Assembly (NCBI GenBank): GCA_018610125.1
Contig: JAHEOI010000191.1
Span: 1-22,942, forward strand
Direction of reading: 5' to 3'
DNA: 22,942 nt
From: Verrucomicrobiota bacterium
Lineage (GTDB): Bacteria > Verrucomicrobiota > Verrucomicrobiia > Limisphaerales > JAHEOI01
The notes beneath the pieces were generated by a model, which was given only the letters and a program-made list of their open reading frames with translations, was not told where the DNA came from and ran no database searches. The position numbers were made by a program, and so were the translations under genes. Positions 8,302 to 16,624 of the stretch are shown piece after piece (the stretch's first letter is position 1; every line of letters begins with the position of its first letter).

Positions 8302-9207
8302 CTACTTGCGGGTGAACCGGCCGTCGCTGGTGACCTCATAAGCCGGTGTGGCTCCCTCGCACGTGGCGACGAATTCCCCGAGGCGGGCCGCATTCCGGAT
8401 CGTTTCTCCGGGTGTGCTTTCACTCAGGATGCCATGGACGAGCCCGGCCAAGAAGGCATCGCCGGCACCCACTGTGTCCTTGACTTGAATCGGCTGCCCC
8501 TCCGTCCAATGCCAGGTGTCATCCCACAACAAGCCGGCGCCATCGCCACCCGCGGTCACGCAGATGCGGGAGCAGTGGATCGCTTTCGCAAACGATCGTG
8601 CGGCATTTTCGAGCTCGCTTTGCGGGTGCGCCCCCTTCAGCAATTGGTTAAGCTCGTCATGGTTGAGCTTGATCACATCGGCATTTTGGGCTAGGTCCCA
8701 AACGAGGTCGGCTGAGTCGAAAGGCGGGCGCAAGTTGACATCATACACCTTGGTGGCTTTTGGGGCGTATCGGATCAGTCGGCTTAATTGCTCCCGGTTG
8801 TGAGGATGGCGCTGAGCAAGCGTCCCGTACACGAGCGCATGGCTGCGGGCGGCTTCCTTTTCGAGGCTCCCGGGAACGGCAATCCAGTCCCACGCGACAT
8901 CATCCCGAATCTCGTAAGTGGGTGAGCCCTTTTGGTCGACTTCGACGACCACAACCCCGGTCTGTTTCTCCGACGTCGTCGCAATGTAGTCTATGCTGAG
9001 GCCCCACGTGGTGATTCGGCGTAAGAGATCTTCCCCGAGGAAGTCGTTCCCGACCGCGGTCACAGGGAGTGGGTAAAGCCCGAGGCGCTTCAGGTGGTAG
9101 GCCACATTGATCGGGGCACCGCCGGGGAACATGCCGTTCGGCAGTGAATCCCACAAGACCTCGCCGTAACAGAGAACCGGCTCGCTAGAATTCGCTTGCT
9201 TCCTCAT
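8302..9207 (-). CDS. PfkB-family carbohydrate kinase, probable fructokinase
   Basis: Ribokinase-fold sugar kinase of 301 aa. The PfkB first signature is seen at GGAPINVAYHLKRLGL (29-44). The second is DTVGAGDAFLAGLVHG (244-259), with catalytic base D250 and the anion hole GAGD. PfkB fructokinases phosphorylate fructose to fructose-6-phosphate using ATP in the cytoplasm. The start is the ATG at 9207, with GGAAG 9 nt upstream. The frame stays open further upstream to 9630, but that part is a shadow of the preceding gene. The start overlaps the HAD-glycosidase gene by 23 nt, indicating coupling. The neighbourhood (disaccharide phosphate synthase, phosphatase-glycosidase) makes fructose the likeliest substrate; this is inference from context. 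Confidence 0.88.
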   Translation of the reverse strand: MRKQANSSEPVLCYGEVLWDSLPNGMFPGGAPINVAYHLKRLGLYPLPVTAVGNDFLGEDLLRRITTWGLSIDYIATTSEKQTGVVVVEVDQKGSPTYEIRDDVAWDWIAVPGSLEKEAARSHALVYGTLAQRHPHNREQLSRLIRYAPKATKVYDVNLRPPFDSADLVWDLAQNADVIKLNHDELNQLLKGAHPQSELENAARSFAKAIHCSRICVTAGGDGAGLLWDDTWHWTEGQPIQVKDTVGAGDAFLAGLVHGILSESTPGETIRNAARLGEFVATCEGATPAYEVTSDGRFTRK

Positions 9208-11293
9208 GATTGACGTCTTCCGGACTGATTTGGAGCTCGTGACATGCTCGAATATAGGAGGCTGCGGACCAAGCTTGGAATCGCTTGCCCATCGGCTTGC
9301 CGGTCCGGGCGTGAGCCCACTCATTGAATTCCCATTCGCTCTGTCTGCCCGATCGATTGAAGCGGGCCAGCTTGAGCAATTCATGGCATGCAACCTCATG
9401 AAGACCGAGTCGTTGAATGAAGCGAACCCACATGCCGCCAATGAATGGCCATATCCCACCGTTGTGGTAATGCCCCGGCAGGTTGAGGAGATTGACAGTG
9501 TAATAGGAGCGCCAATCGGGATCTCCCGCTTGGACAGGCGGATAAAGATTGGCGACCGGCCAAGGCTCGTTGACGCCGACACCCCACATGAAACGGAACG
9601 CAGTGCGGGCCCGATCGTAATCGAGGACATTTGTCAGAAAGGCCAGGACATTGCCCAGGACGTCGCAGCGCCAATTGAAGCTGAACGGGGTGATCTCGGG
9701 CAAAAGGTAGCTGGAATCCCCGACTTGAAATTGCCGGTCGGCAAAGGTGATTTCAAATGGCGGATCTGTAATCTTGGTTGACGGCCAGAAGGAGGCATAG
9801 ATACGCCCGCGAATGTATTGGGACCATCTAAGGTACCCGGCAGCCTCCTCGTAATTTTCGGTGTATTCGAGGAGTCGGCCGTAATAGACATTGGCCCGAT
9901 ACCAAAGCACCTCGTCATAAAGGACATGGTAGCTTCGTCCGAAGAGATCGGTCCAGTCACCGGCTTCAGGGACTTCAAGAAGCCCGTCATTATTGCTATC
10001 CAAGGAGCTCAGCCAGTTCATGACACGCTGAAGCGGCTCCCGATATCGGTGGAGGAGATCAAGCTCCTCGGTCTTTCGGATATAATGGTAAAAGGCAATG
10101 ATCAGCCATAGCCCGCTATCGATGGCACAGATCCCCCCGACGCCGCTGTAATTGGGCGAACGGTCATCGATCCGCACGTTGGCCGGGACAATCCCATTCG
10201 GAGAGATGTCGTCGAGAAGCGTGCAAAGGGTTGCCTTTTGGGCCTCGCGGATATCCTTATTCTCCAGCTCCATCGTGTTGACAATCGTGATGGCGCCATC
10301 GCGAGCCCATACACTGCGATAGTTGACGTCGGTGCCGGTTACCTCATTGTCTTCCATGGAACAGGCCGAGAAGCCGATCGGTGTGATATTCTTGCGCAGC
10401 GCGATCATTGCCTGATGGTAACCGGTCGAGATCAAATCGCGCTCTTGCTCGGTCAGCGTCCCCATTGCGGTTTTGGAGAAGAGCATCCGCAGCGAGGGAT
10501 CGATCTCTTGAGCGCTGAGGGTGGCGCTTTCCATCGAGGGAGGCGCCGGGATGACGTTGAAATGCTTCAGCCCTTCGAGCACGCCATCGGCCATCACATG
10601 GAGGGCACAGTAGACCGGCAGTTTGACAACAGCCTCATAGAGCTCCGGTTGGGCGTTCTCGACGACAATGCCTTTGATGCCGGGCACAAGGAACATCGTG
10701 CTATCGTTGCCGCTATCTCCCGCGACCAGCATTTGCTCGATCGGAATCTCCAATCGCTCCGCGAGCCATTGGAGCGCCAGCCCTTTATTGGCATTTTTGG
10801 GTAAGACATCGAGGTCGCGCATGCCGCTGTAGATAACCGTCACTTCCAAGTGGGCATCGGCGAGGCGCTGTCGGATCTCGTCGATGGCCTCGGGAGAAGC
10901 TTGGTAGAGGTACCAGCTCGACTTGTAAGGATGAAGAAACTCGGGTGGTTGACGCGCGATTCCAGGGGTTTGAGACAAAATCTGTTCTACCTTTTGGAGA
11001 TCCCATCCCTGTTGAAAGCGATCGTTGAATTCGTGATACGGTTTTTCCTGAATTGCGTCAAAGATTTCGGTGCCGATGCCGGCGATGACATAATCGGGCC
11101 AAGGCAGGTTGCCATTCGATTTGAGCAGGCTGAAGACGTCGGAGGAAAGCCTCCCGGAATTGTAGCACAACAAGGGTTTGCGTCGGGCCGGTAGACTCTC
11201 CCAAGCCTCTTTAAAGCGCCGCTCGGCTTCCGGGTTGCCGAGCAGGGTGCCATCCAGATCCGAACAGAACAGTCGTATTTCAGCTTCAGTCAT
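9185..11293 (-). CDS. Bifunctional sucrose-phosphatase-like HAD / GH100-like glycosidase fusion
   Basis: A 702-aa two-domain protein. Residues 1 to about 245 form a HAD-IIB phosphatase of the sucrose-6-phosphate/mannosylfructose-phosphate phosphatase type, with DLDGT (12-16; D12, D14), S46 in YNSGR, K170, and GDSGND (192-197). Residues about 280-690 form an (alpha/alpha)6 glycosidase resembling GH100 neutral invertases and the amylo-alpha-1,6-glucosidase group. Supporting motifs are SVWARDG (327-333), EAGDWTDL (443-450), GHYHNGGIWPF (607-617) and FNEWAHARTG (656-665) followed by QAWSAASY. That last block lines up with the plant neutral-invertase C-terminal motif WPEYYD...QTWSIAGY. E657 and D446 are candidate catalytic acids. 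No signal peptide, so cytoplasmic. A purine-rich GGAAGAG precedes the start. The preferred reading is phosphatase plus invertase; a debranching-type activity cannot be excluded. Confidence 0.87.
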   Translation of the reverse strand: MTEAEIRLFCSDLDGTLLGNPEAERRFKEAWESLPARRKPLLCYNSGRLSSDVFSLLKSNGNLPWPDYVIAGIGTEIFDAIQEKPYHEFNDRFQQGWDLQKVEQILSQTPGIARQPPEFLHPYKSSWYLYQASPEAIDEIRQRLADAHLEVTVIYSGMRDLDVLPKNANKGLALQWLAERLEIPIEQMLVAGDSGNDSTMFLVPGIKGIVVENAQPELYEAVVKLPVYCALHVMADGVLEGLKHFNVIPAPPSMESATLSAQEIDPSLRMLFSKTAMGTLTEQERDLISTGYHQAMIALRKNITPIGFSACSMEDNEVTGTDVNYRSVWARDGAITIVNTMELENKDIREAQKATLCTLLDDISPNGIVPANVRIDDRSPNYSGVGGICAIDSGLWLIIAFYHYIRKTEELDLLHRYREPLQRVMNWLSSLDSNNDGLLEVPEAGDWTDLFGRSYHVLYDEVLWYRANVYYGRLLEYTENYEEAAGYLRWSQYIRGRIYASFWPSTKITDPPFEITFADRQFQVGDSSYLLPEITPFSFNWRCDVLGNVLAFLTNVLDYDRARTAFRFMWGVGVNEPWPVANLYPPVQAGDPDWRSYYTVNLLNLPGHYHNGGIWPFIGGMWVRFIQRLGLHEVACHELLKLARFNRSGRQSEWEFNEWAHARTGKPMGKRFQAWSAASYIRACHELQISPEDVNHEEASEF

Positions 11294-11366
11294 TTATTTC
11301 TCTTCCGATTGCACGACATTGCATTCGTTGAGTGTCCAAATTGAGCGCTTCCGAGACGGCGCCTCG

Positions 11367-12716
11367 CTAGTCGACATCGCTCCAAGGTTGTTCCCATTCC
11401 GAGTCGGATAGCGCAAACCGCGCGCTGGAGCGTTGCTCGATGGCCGCGATAAGTTGTTGAGCCACACCGGTCCAAGTGAAGAGGCTCCTTGCCTTCAGAG
11501 CTCCCATGTGTGCGAGGCGACGCCAGAGCTGCCGATGGCGAAGTGGTTTCAGCATCGTGATGCCGAGATCGTCCGGATCCAGCGTGTCGGCAAACAAGGC
11601 GTTTCGTCCATATGTCAAAGCCCGATAGAGTCCGCCATGGGTCGTCACAATGGTCGGTGTGCCGGAGGCCATCGCTTCGATCGCCGTCATGCCGAAAGGC
11701 TCATATCGGCTGCTGAGCACGAACTCATCCGCCGCCCGGTAATAATCCGGCAATGCCTCATCCGAGACATATCCGGTAAAGAGGACCTTGTCCTCCAGCC
11801 CAAGCTCAGCGACTTGTGATTTCAGCTCCTTGAGGATTTGCGTCTCGGTGTCATCCATTTTGTCGCCACCGACCGCGAGATAAAGATAAGTCTCGGGCAT
11901 GCGCCGGGCAACAACCTGAAAGGCATTGATCAAGAGGTCGTACCCTTTATTTCGGGCGAGACGTCCCAATGACAATATGACATTACCCGAGAAGCCGTGG
12001 CGTTGTCGGATTGCTTGCCGGCTGGCTTCGCCCACCGGGAAAAAGCGATTATCGTCATACCCGGGGGGGATGAGGCGGCACTTCCTGCTTGGGACCTGAT
12101 AATCTTTGGTTAGGACGTCGACCTGTTCCGGGGTGGTGGCGACAACGATACTGCAATGCTGGTAAAGGAGTTGTTCCTGATGGTTCCGCGTCTCAAAGTT
12201 GTATTCACGCATGAACTCTTCCCGATTGGCGGATTCGGGGTAGTCGGCCTCCATTTGTCGCTGTTTCCAGATTCCCAGCGAGTGGGGGGTATGGATATGG
12301 GGCACATCCAAGACCTGACTTAGGTGCTGACCGGCCAGGCCCGCATCCCAGTAGTGACTGTTGATAAACTGGTAATTGAGGCCATGTCGCTTCATGAATC
12401 GCTTGGCGTTTTCGCACCATTCCGGAATCTTTTCATAAAGGTATTCTTTTGGGATAAACGCTTTCCCCCCGCAAGGAACTCGGACGATTCGCACCTGTTC
12501 GTTGACCGGCTCGAGCTCGGGTTGGTCCTCGAAGCGACGCGTCCAAATGTCCACTTCGTAGCCGAGCTGGGCCAACTTTTTCGAGAGCTCCAGGACGAAG
12601 ACCACCTGCCCCCCGGTGTCGGCCGCACCCAAGGGGGGCGTGGCGGCCACATAACCATGTGTCGAGATCATGGCGATCCGAGGCAACTCACTATCGGCTT
12701 TGAGATAGTCTTCCAT
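11367..12716 (-). CDS. GT4 glycosyltransferase, sucrose-phosphate / mannosylfructose-phosphate synthase type
   Basis: GT-B fold glycosyltransferase, 449 aa, cytoplasmic. It transfers a hexose from a nucleotide sugar to fructose-6-phosphate. Diagnostic stretches (counted from the ATG at 12716) are ISTHGYVAATPPLG with DTGGQVVFVLEL (33-44), SHYWDAGLAGQ (120-130), HTPHSLG (142-148), SLGRLARNKGYD (249-260) and the donor-binding E-x7-E in YEPFGMTAIE (338-347). The opening residues closely resemble, from memory, the Agrobacterium mannosylfructose-phosphate synthase as well as bacterial sucrose-phosphate synthases, so the donor could be GDP-mannose or UDP-glucose. A TTG at 12725 would add three residues; I prefer the ATG. 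The gene lies 73 nt before the phosphatase-glycosidase fusion, and that partner supports a disaccharide-phosphate product. Confidence 0.87.
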   Translation of the reverse strand: MEDYLKADSELPRIAMISTHGYVAATPPLGAADTGGQVVFVLELSKKLAQLGYEVDIWTRRFEDQPELEPVNEQVRIVRVPCGGKAFIPKEYLYEKIPEWCENAKRFMKRHGLNYQFINSHYWDAGLAGQHLSQVLDVPHIHTPHSLGIWKQRQMEADYPESANREEFMREYNFETRNHQEQLLYQHCSIVVATTPEQVDVLTKDYQVPSRKCRLIPPGYDDNRFFPVGEASRQAIRQRHGFSGNVILSLGRLARNKGYDLLINAFQVVARRMPETYLYLAVGGDKMDDTETQILKELKSQVAELGLEDKVLFTGYVSDEALPDYYRAADEFVLSSRYEPFGMTAIEAMASGTPTIVTTHGGLYRALTYGRNALFADTLDPDDLGITMLKPLRHRQLWRRLAHMGALKARSLFTWTGVAQQLIAAIEQRSSARFALSDSEWEQPWSDVD

Positions 12717-12753
12717 ACAAACCAACTTACTGTTGAGGGAACTTCGGTTTCAA

Positions 12754-13377
12754 TCACACAAAGCGGTTTTGGATAAACTGCCGAATCAGCGCGATCTCGG
12801 CTTCACCCGCTATCGTATGGGCCTTTTCGAAGGGATGCCATGCAATATTGAGGCCGGCCTGTTGAAGGTGTCGAATCTGATGCCGGACCTTATCGAACGG
12901 TAAGAGCGGATCTTGAGTGCCGTGGGTGATTAGGAACTGTTGCTGGTCCGCCACGGAAGAGAGCTCTCGGACAACGGTCTCCGGCTCATGGACATAGCCG
13001 CTTATGCCAATGAGGCCCGCGAGACGATGCGGGAATCGGCACCCGACTTCAATCGTCATGAGCGCCCCTTGAGAGAACCCGAAAAGCAGTGTCTGCTCGA
13101 AAGTGAAGCCTAGCTTGGCTTGCTCTTCAAGGAGCTCGCACAGGAGCCGGCGGCTCCGGGCGATGCCGGGTCCCGGATCGTCTGCGAAATCATACCAGGA
13201 AAACCCGGTGAAATAGGGATCCGGAGCATTGACCAAGAGAAAATTGAGCCATGGCAGATTCAGCGCCTGCGGGAGCCATCGGAAGCCTTCCATGCTGTCC
13301 CCCAGGCCGTGTAAAACGACCATCAAGCGCTTTGAATCGGTTTGCTCCGCCGGCACGATTTGCGTGTCCAACCTCAT
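12754..13377 (-). CDS. Alpha/beta-hydrolase, phospholipase/carboxylesterase family
   Basis: A 207-aa serine esterase of the PF02230 type (carboxylesterase/acyl-protein thioesterase-like). The oxyanion strand VVLHGLGDS lies at 20-28, the nucleophile elbow GFSQG at 100-104 with S102, the acid at D156 in GTQDPLLP, and the catalytic histidine H187 in KAHTI. The full triad is present, so it should be active on short acyl or thioacyl esters; the natural substrate is unknown. There is no signal peptide, so it is cytoplasmic. It sits 24 nt after the polyphosphate kinase stop and 37 nt before the GT4 gene, probably as a co-transcribed member with no obvious mechanistic link to either. No clear ribosome-binding site is seen before the ATG. 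Confidence 0.88.
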   Translation of the reverse strand: MRLDTQIVPAEQTDSKRLMVVLHGLGDSMEGFRWLPQALNLPWLNFLLVNAPDPYFTGFSWYDFADDPGPGIARSRRLLCELLEEQAKLGFTFEQTLLFGFSQGALMTIEVGCRFPHRLAGLIGISGYVHEPETVVRELSSVADQQQFLITHGTQDPLLPFDKVRHQIRHLQQAGLNIAWHPFEKAHTIAGEAEIALIRQFIQNRFV

Positions 13378-13401
13378 ACATCGGGATTGTAACCGAGTGA
13401 T

Positions 13402-15579
13402 TCAAGGGGGACCATCACGCCTGACTGAGTCCCCTTGAAACGGGCTCAGCCTGGGCGTGACTTGGGGGTAGGCGCCTTGCTGTGTCGTTGGGGCCATTCC
13501 TTCCTCGGCCCGCTTGAGAGCCAGGTTCATGAAGGTGACCTGACTCCGCGCAGGTGCCTCATCCGGTCCCGGAGCACGTTGCCGATAGCCCCCATCGGGA
13601 TCGATTTCGCGGGCTTTAACGTTATCCGACCACGAGATCGCCAAAAGCTCATTAATAATCCGGTCCCTTAGATTCCCGTCTTGAATGGGAAAGACGATTT
13701 CAATGCGCCGCTGGAAATTGCGTGGCATCCAGTCCGCACTGCCAAGAAAGACTTTCGGTCGGCAGGCATTTTCAAAGTAAAAGATGCGACTGTGCTCGAG
13801 AAAACGGTCGACAATGCTGATCACCCGGATATGCTCGCTCAGACCTTTGACTTGGGGACGCAAGCAACAGATTCCTCGGACAATCAGCTCGATCCGCACT
13901 CCCGCCTGGGAAGCGTCATAGAGGGCGTCGATCACGTCCTTGTCAACAAGGGCATTCATCTTGGCGATAATTCGGGCCGGCAATCCTTGCTCCGCGTTCT
14001 TTTTCTCCTGATGGATGTCCTCAAGGACCTTGCGATGGAGGTCAAAGGGAGCGATCAGGAAGCGCCGCATTCCCGGGAATTGGCAGATTCCGGTCAACAG
14101 GTTGAAGAGATTGGTGGCATCTTCGCCGAAGTCGGGCTCACAAGTCATAAGCCCCAAATCGGTGTACAATCGAGCGGTGGTAGGATTGTAATTGCCGGTG
14201 CTCAAGTGGATGTAACGGCGTATCCGGCTTTCTTCATGGCGGACAACCAAACAGACCTTTCCGTGAATTTTGTAGCCGATGAGGCCGTAGACGACATGGA
14301 CGCCGGCTTCTTCAAGGCGACGGGCCCAGACAATATTGTTGGCTTCGTCGAAGCGTGCCTTCAATTCGACAACCGCTGTGACTTGCTTGTCGTTGTGGAC
14401 CGCTCGCATGAGGGCTTGAACGATTCGCGAGTCACCGCCATTCCGATAGAGCGTCTGTTTGATCGCGAGCACATCCGGGTCTTCCGCCGCCTCTTCCAGG
14501 AAGCCGATAACGCTCTCGAAGCTATCGTAAGGGTGATGCAGCAGGATGTCTCGTGCTCGGATCGCGGCGAAATAACTCGACCGGCTTTTCAATTCGATCG
14601 GCATGGGGGGCTTAAAGGGTGGGTCCCTCAATTCCGGAGAGTGGTCCCCTTCGTAAAGGGCCATCAGGCCTTGCGGATTTAGTGGGGCATCGATCAGATA
14701 GAGGTCTTCTTCGGAAAGATTCAAGGTGTTGAGCAGGTGGCTCCGGATTTCCCGAGGACATTCCGGGTGCAGCTCCAAGCGGACGGCCACGCCTTTGCGT
14801 CGTCGGTGAAGCTCGTTCTCAACCGCACTCAGCACATTGGCGACTTCCTCTTCGTCGATATAAAGCTCGCTATTACGGGTTACTCGAAAAGACCAGTAGC
14901 CAAGGATCCGTGTGCCCGGAAAAAGGTCTTCCAGGAAATAGCCGATCATATCTTCGAGCAGGACAAACTCGAGTGCGGTCTCTTCATCGGGGAGTCGGAA
15001 GAGGCGGGACTGAGCTCGGGGGACTTGGACAATTGCCCGCCGATATTGTGGTTGACCACTGTTGCCGGGGACCTCGAGTGAGATGATCAGATTAACCGTC
15101 TTATTCAGGAGCTCGGGAAATGGATGGGACGGATCAAGGCCGAGCGGGGTGAGAACCGGGCGCAAATGGTCCTCATAGTAAGTCTGGACCGCTTTCCGCC
15201 TGCGAGGATTCAAATCGTTGATCCTGAGGAACCGGATATGATGGCGGGCCAATCCGGGTTGAAGCTGCTCGTTCCATGTGCGCGATTGGTCTTCAACCAT
15301 GCGGGCGACCCGTTGCCGGATGGCCCGGAAAGTCTCGGTGGCCGTTCTGCCGTCCAAACCCCGCTCGACGACACGGCTTTCGATTTGCTGTTTCAGTCCG
15401 GCCACCCGAACCTCAAAAAACTCGTCCAAGTTGGAGCCTGTGATGGAAAGGAATTTGATGCGCTCAAGTAAAGGATTTTCCGGGGTCATGGCCTCATCCA
15501 AGACCCGCTGGTTGAACTCGAGCCAGCTCAGCTCTCGATTGATAAAACGCGAAGACTGCTCTGCTTTTCGGGTGGTCAT
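13402..15579 (-). CDS. ppk1: Polyphosphate kinase 1
   Basis: A 725-aa PPK1, which reversibly polymerises the gamma-phosphate of ATP into inorganic polyphosphate. The N-terminal signature RFINRELSWLEFNQRVLDEA (11-30) is diagnostic. The phospholipase-D-like catalytic domains contain YKIHGK, with H439 matching the phosphorylated histidine of the E. coli enzyme (H435 in my memory), and RFLEHSRIFYFEN, with H596 matching the second essential histidine. IHLSTGNYNPTTARLYTDLG (457-476) is also conserved. Length fits the family; the last 50 or so residues are a proline-rich tail beyond the conserved core. It is the first gene of the central minus-strand run, so its promoter should lie in 15580-15829. 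No strong ribosome-binding site is visible before the ATG. Confidence 0.97.
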   Translation of the reverse strand: MTTRKAEQSSRFINRELSWLEFNQRVLDEAMTPENPLLERIKFLSITGSNLDEFFEVRVAGLKQQIESRVVERGLDGRTATETFRAIRQRVARMVEDQSRTWNEQLQPGLARHHIRFLRINDLNPRRRKAVQTYYEDHLRPVLTPLGLDPSHPFPELLNKTVNLIISLEVPGNSGQPQYRRAIVQVPRAQSRLFRLPDEETALEFVLLEDMIGYFLEDLFPGTRILGYWSFRVTRNSELYIDEEEVANVLSAVENELHRRRKGVAVRLELHPECPREIRSHLLNTLNLSEEDLYLIDAPLNPQGLMALYEGDHSPELRDPPFKPPMPIELKSRSSYFAAIRARDILLHHPYDSFESVIGFLEEAAEDPDVLAIKQTLYRNGGDSRIVQALMRAVHNDKQVTAVVELKARFDEANNIVWARRLEEAGVHVVYGLIGYKIHGKVCLVVRHEESRIRRYIHLSTGNYNPTTARLYTDLGLMTCEPDFGEDATNLFNLLTGICQFPGMRRFLIAPFDLHRKVLEDIHQEKKNAEQGLPARIIAKMNALVDKDVIDALYDASQAGVRIELIVRGICCLRPQVKGLSEHIRVISIVDRFLEHSRIFYFENACRPKVFLGSADWMPRNFQRRIEIVFPIQDGNLRDRIINELLAISWSDNVKAREIDPDGGYRQRAPGPDEAPARSQVTFMNLALKRAEEGMAPTTQQGAYPQVTPRLSPFQGDSVRRDGPP

Positions 15580-15829
15580 AAATGAACCGTGATACAGGCC
15601 TCTACCCGATGTCGACCGATGCGTCGGCGACCGTGACTCGTGAGCGCTTCGTAGGATCGGTCGCCGTTTACAGTCCGCTAAAGGAAAAATGTCCCTCTGC
15701 TCCCCCGAGTCGAAGGCTTGACATTATCCAACCAAACGGCGCTTGAGCCAAAACGCAAGGTGATTTTCGCGCAACACCGCTTGCGAAAAGGGTTGGCGGT
15801 CCCTTGGGAATTTGATTAAAAATGCGGCA
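15580..15829. promoter_or_regulatory. Divergent promoter region between ppk1 and pyrF
   Basis: Non-coding gap of 250 nt between divergent genes. On the plus strand a perfect -35-like TTGACA occurs at 15718-15723, but no good -10 lies 16-18 nt downstream. A small interrupted hairpin (TTCG..CAA / TTG..CGAA) spans 15766-15787. I see no pho-box-like repeat that I would trust. Confidence 0.4.
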
Positions 15830-16567
15830 ATGGACCGGTCATTGTCCGCGAAGCAAATTCCGAATCGGGAGCGGCTGATTGTGGCACTCGATCTACCGAG
15901 TGTGGCCGAGGCGAAGGCGTTGGTCGAACGCTTGGGAGAAACGGTGGTATTCTACAAGCTCGGCCTCCAATTGTTCATGGCGGGCGGCTATTTTGAGCTG
16001 ATTGAATGGCTTCGGGCCAGAGGCAAGAAGGTCTTTGCCGATCTGAAGTTTTTTGACGTGCCCGAAACGGTGAGGGCGGCCATCATGCAGCTTCATGGCC
16101 GTGGAATTACTTTCACTACCGTGCATGGAAACGATGCCATCCTAAAGGCCGCCGTGGCGGAAAAAGGAGACGTCCAAATCTTGGCGGTGACGGTGCTGAC
16201 CAGCCTGGATCGGGGGGACCTGGAATCGCTCGGTTTTCAATGCGATCCGCAGCAGCTTGTCCTCTCAAGGGCACGCAAGGCTTTGGAGCTTGGGTGCGAC
16301 GGAGTCGTCTCCTCCGGCCTCGAAGCCCAAACGCTCCGTGACGAGCTGGGAGGACACCTCCTTGTGGTTACCCCGGGCATTCGCCCCGTCGAGAATAGCG
16401 TCGAGGATGATCAAAAACGGATTATGACAGTCAAAGACGCCTTCTCGAGCGGTGCCGACTATATTGTTGTCGGGCGTCCGATACGGAATGCCCGCGATCC
16501 AAAGGCTCAGGCCGAAGCGGTCCAGGCTGAGATTGCCGCCTTGTTTGAGTCGCACCAGCTCGGCTGA
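15830..16567 (+). CDS. pyrF: Orotidine 5'-phosphate decarboxylase
   Basis: Decarboxylates OMP to UMP, the last step of de novo pyrimidine synthesis, in the cytoplasm. The TIM-barrel catalytic set is intact: D21 in IVALDLPS, K43 in FYKLGLQLF, and the D-x-K-x-x-D triad D71/K73/D76 in ADLKFFDVPETV. VTPGIRP and the phosphate-binding VVGRPIRNARDP lie towards the C-terminus, as in type I bacterial enzymes. I start at the ATG at 15830, giving 245 aa. The same frame can start at a TTG at 15812, adding six residues; neither has a strong ribosome-binding site. The next plus-strand gene begins 57 nt downstream. No other pyr gene is in the window. Confidence 0.95.
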   Translation: MDRSLSAKQIPNRERLIVALDLPSVAEAKALVERLGETVVFYKLGLQLFMAGGYFELIEWLRARGKKVFADLKFFDVPETVRAAIMQLHGRGITFTTVHGNDAILKAAVAEKGDVQILAVTVLTSLDRGDLESLGFQCDPQQLVLSRARKALELGCDGVVSSGLEAQTLRDELGGHLLVVTPGIRPVENSVEDDQKRIMTVKDAFSSGADYIVVGRPIRNARDPKAQAEAVQAEIAALFESHQLG

Positions 16568-16624
16568 AACGACCCAAAAAAACCTCTCGATGGAAGCGGA
16601 AGGCTCACGTTACGGTGGCGGTAT

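Noticed and set aside
9208..9630. In-frame upstream extension of the fructokinase reading frame by 141 codons
   Set aside because: The residues are serine/arginine-rich and unlike PfkB proteins, and the stretch is fully covered by the better-supported HAD-glycosidase gene. The ATG at 9207 has a ribosome-binding site.
9185..12716. Glycogen or trehalose synthesis operon
   Set aside because: No glycogen synthase, branching enzyme, OtsA or OtsB motifs are present. The GT4 and HAD motifs fit fructosyl disaccharide phosphates better.
13681..14682. Long plus-strand open frame of 333 codons
   Set aside because: It is exactly antisense to the conserved core of ppk1, has no family resemblance, and reflects the third-position bias of the real gene.
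15718..15746. TTGACA as a sigma-70 promoter for pyrF
   Set aside because: The -35 hexamer is perfect, but the hexamer 17 nt downstream (GCTTGA) is a poor -10, so no firm promoter call is made.
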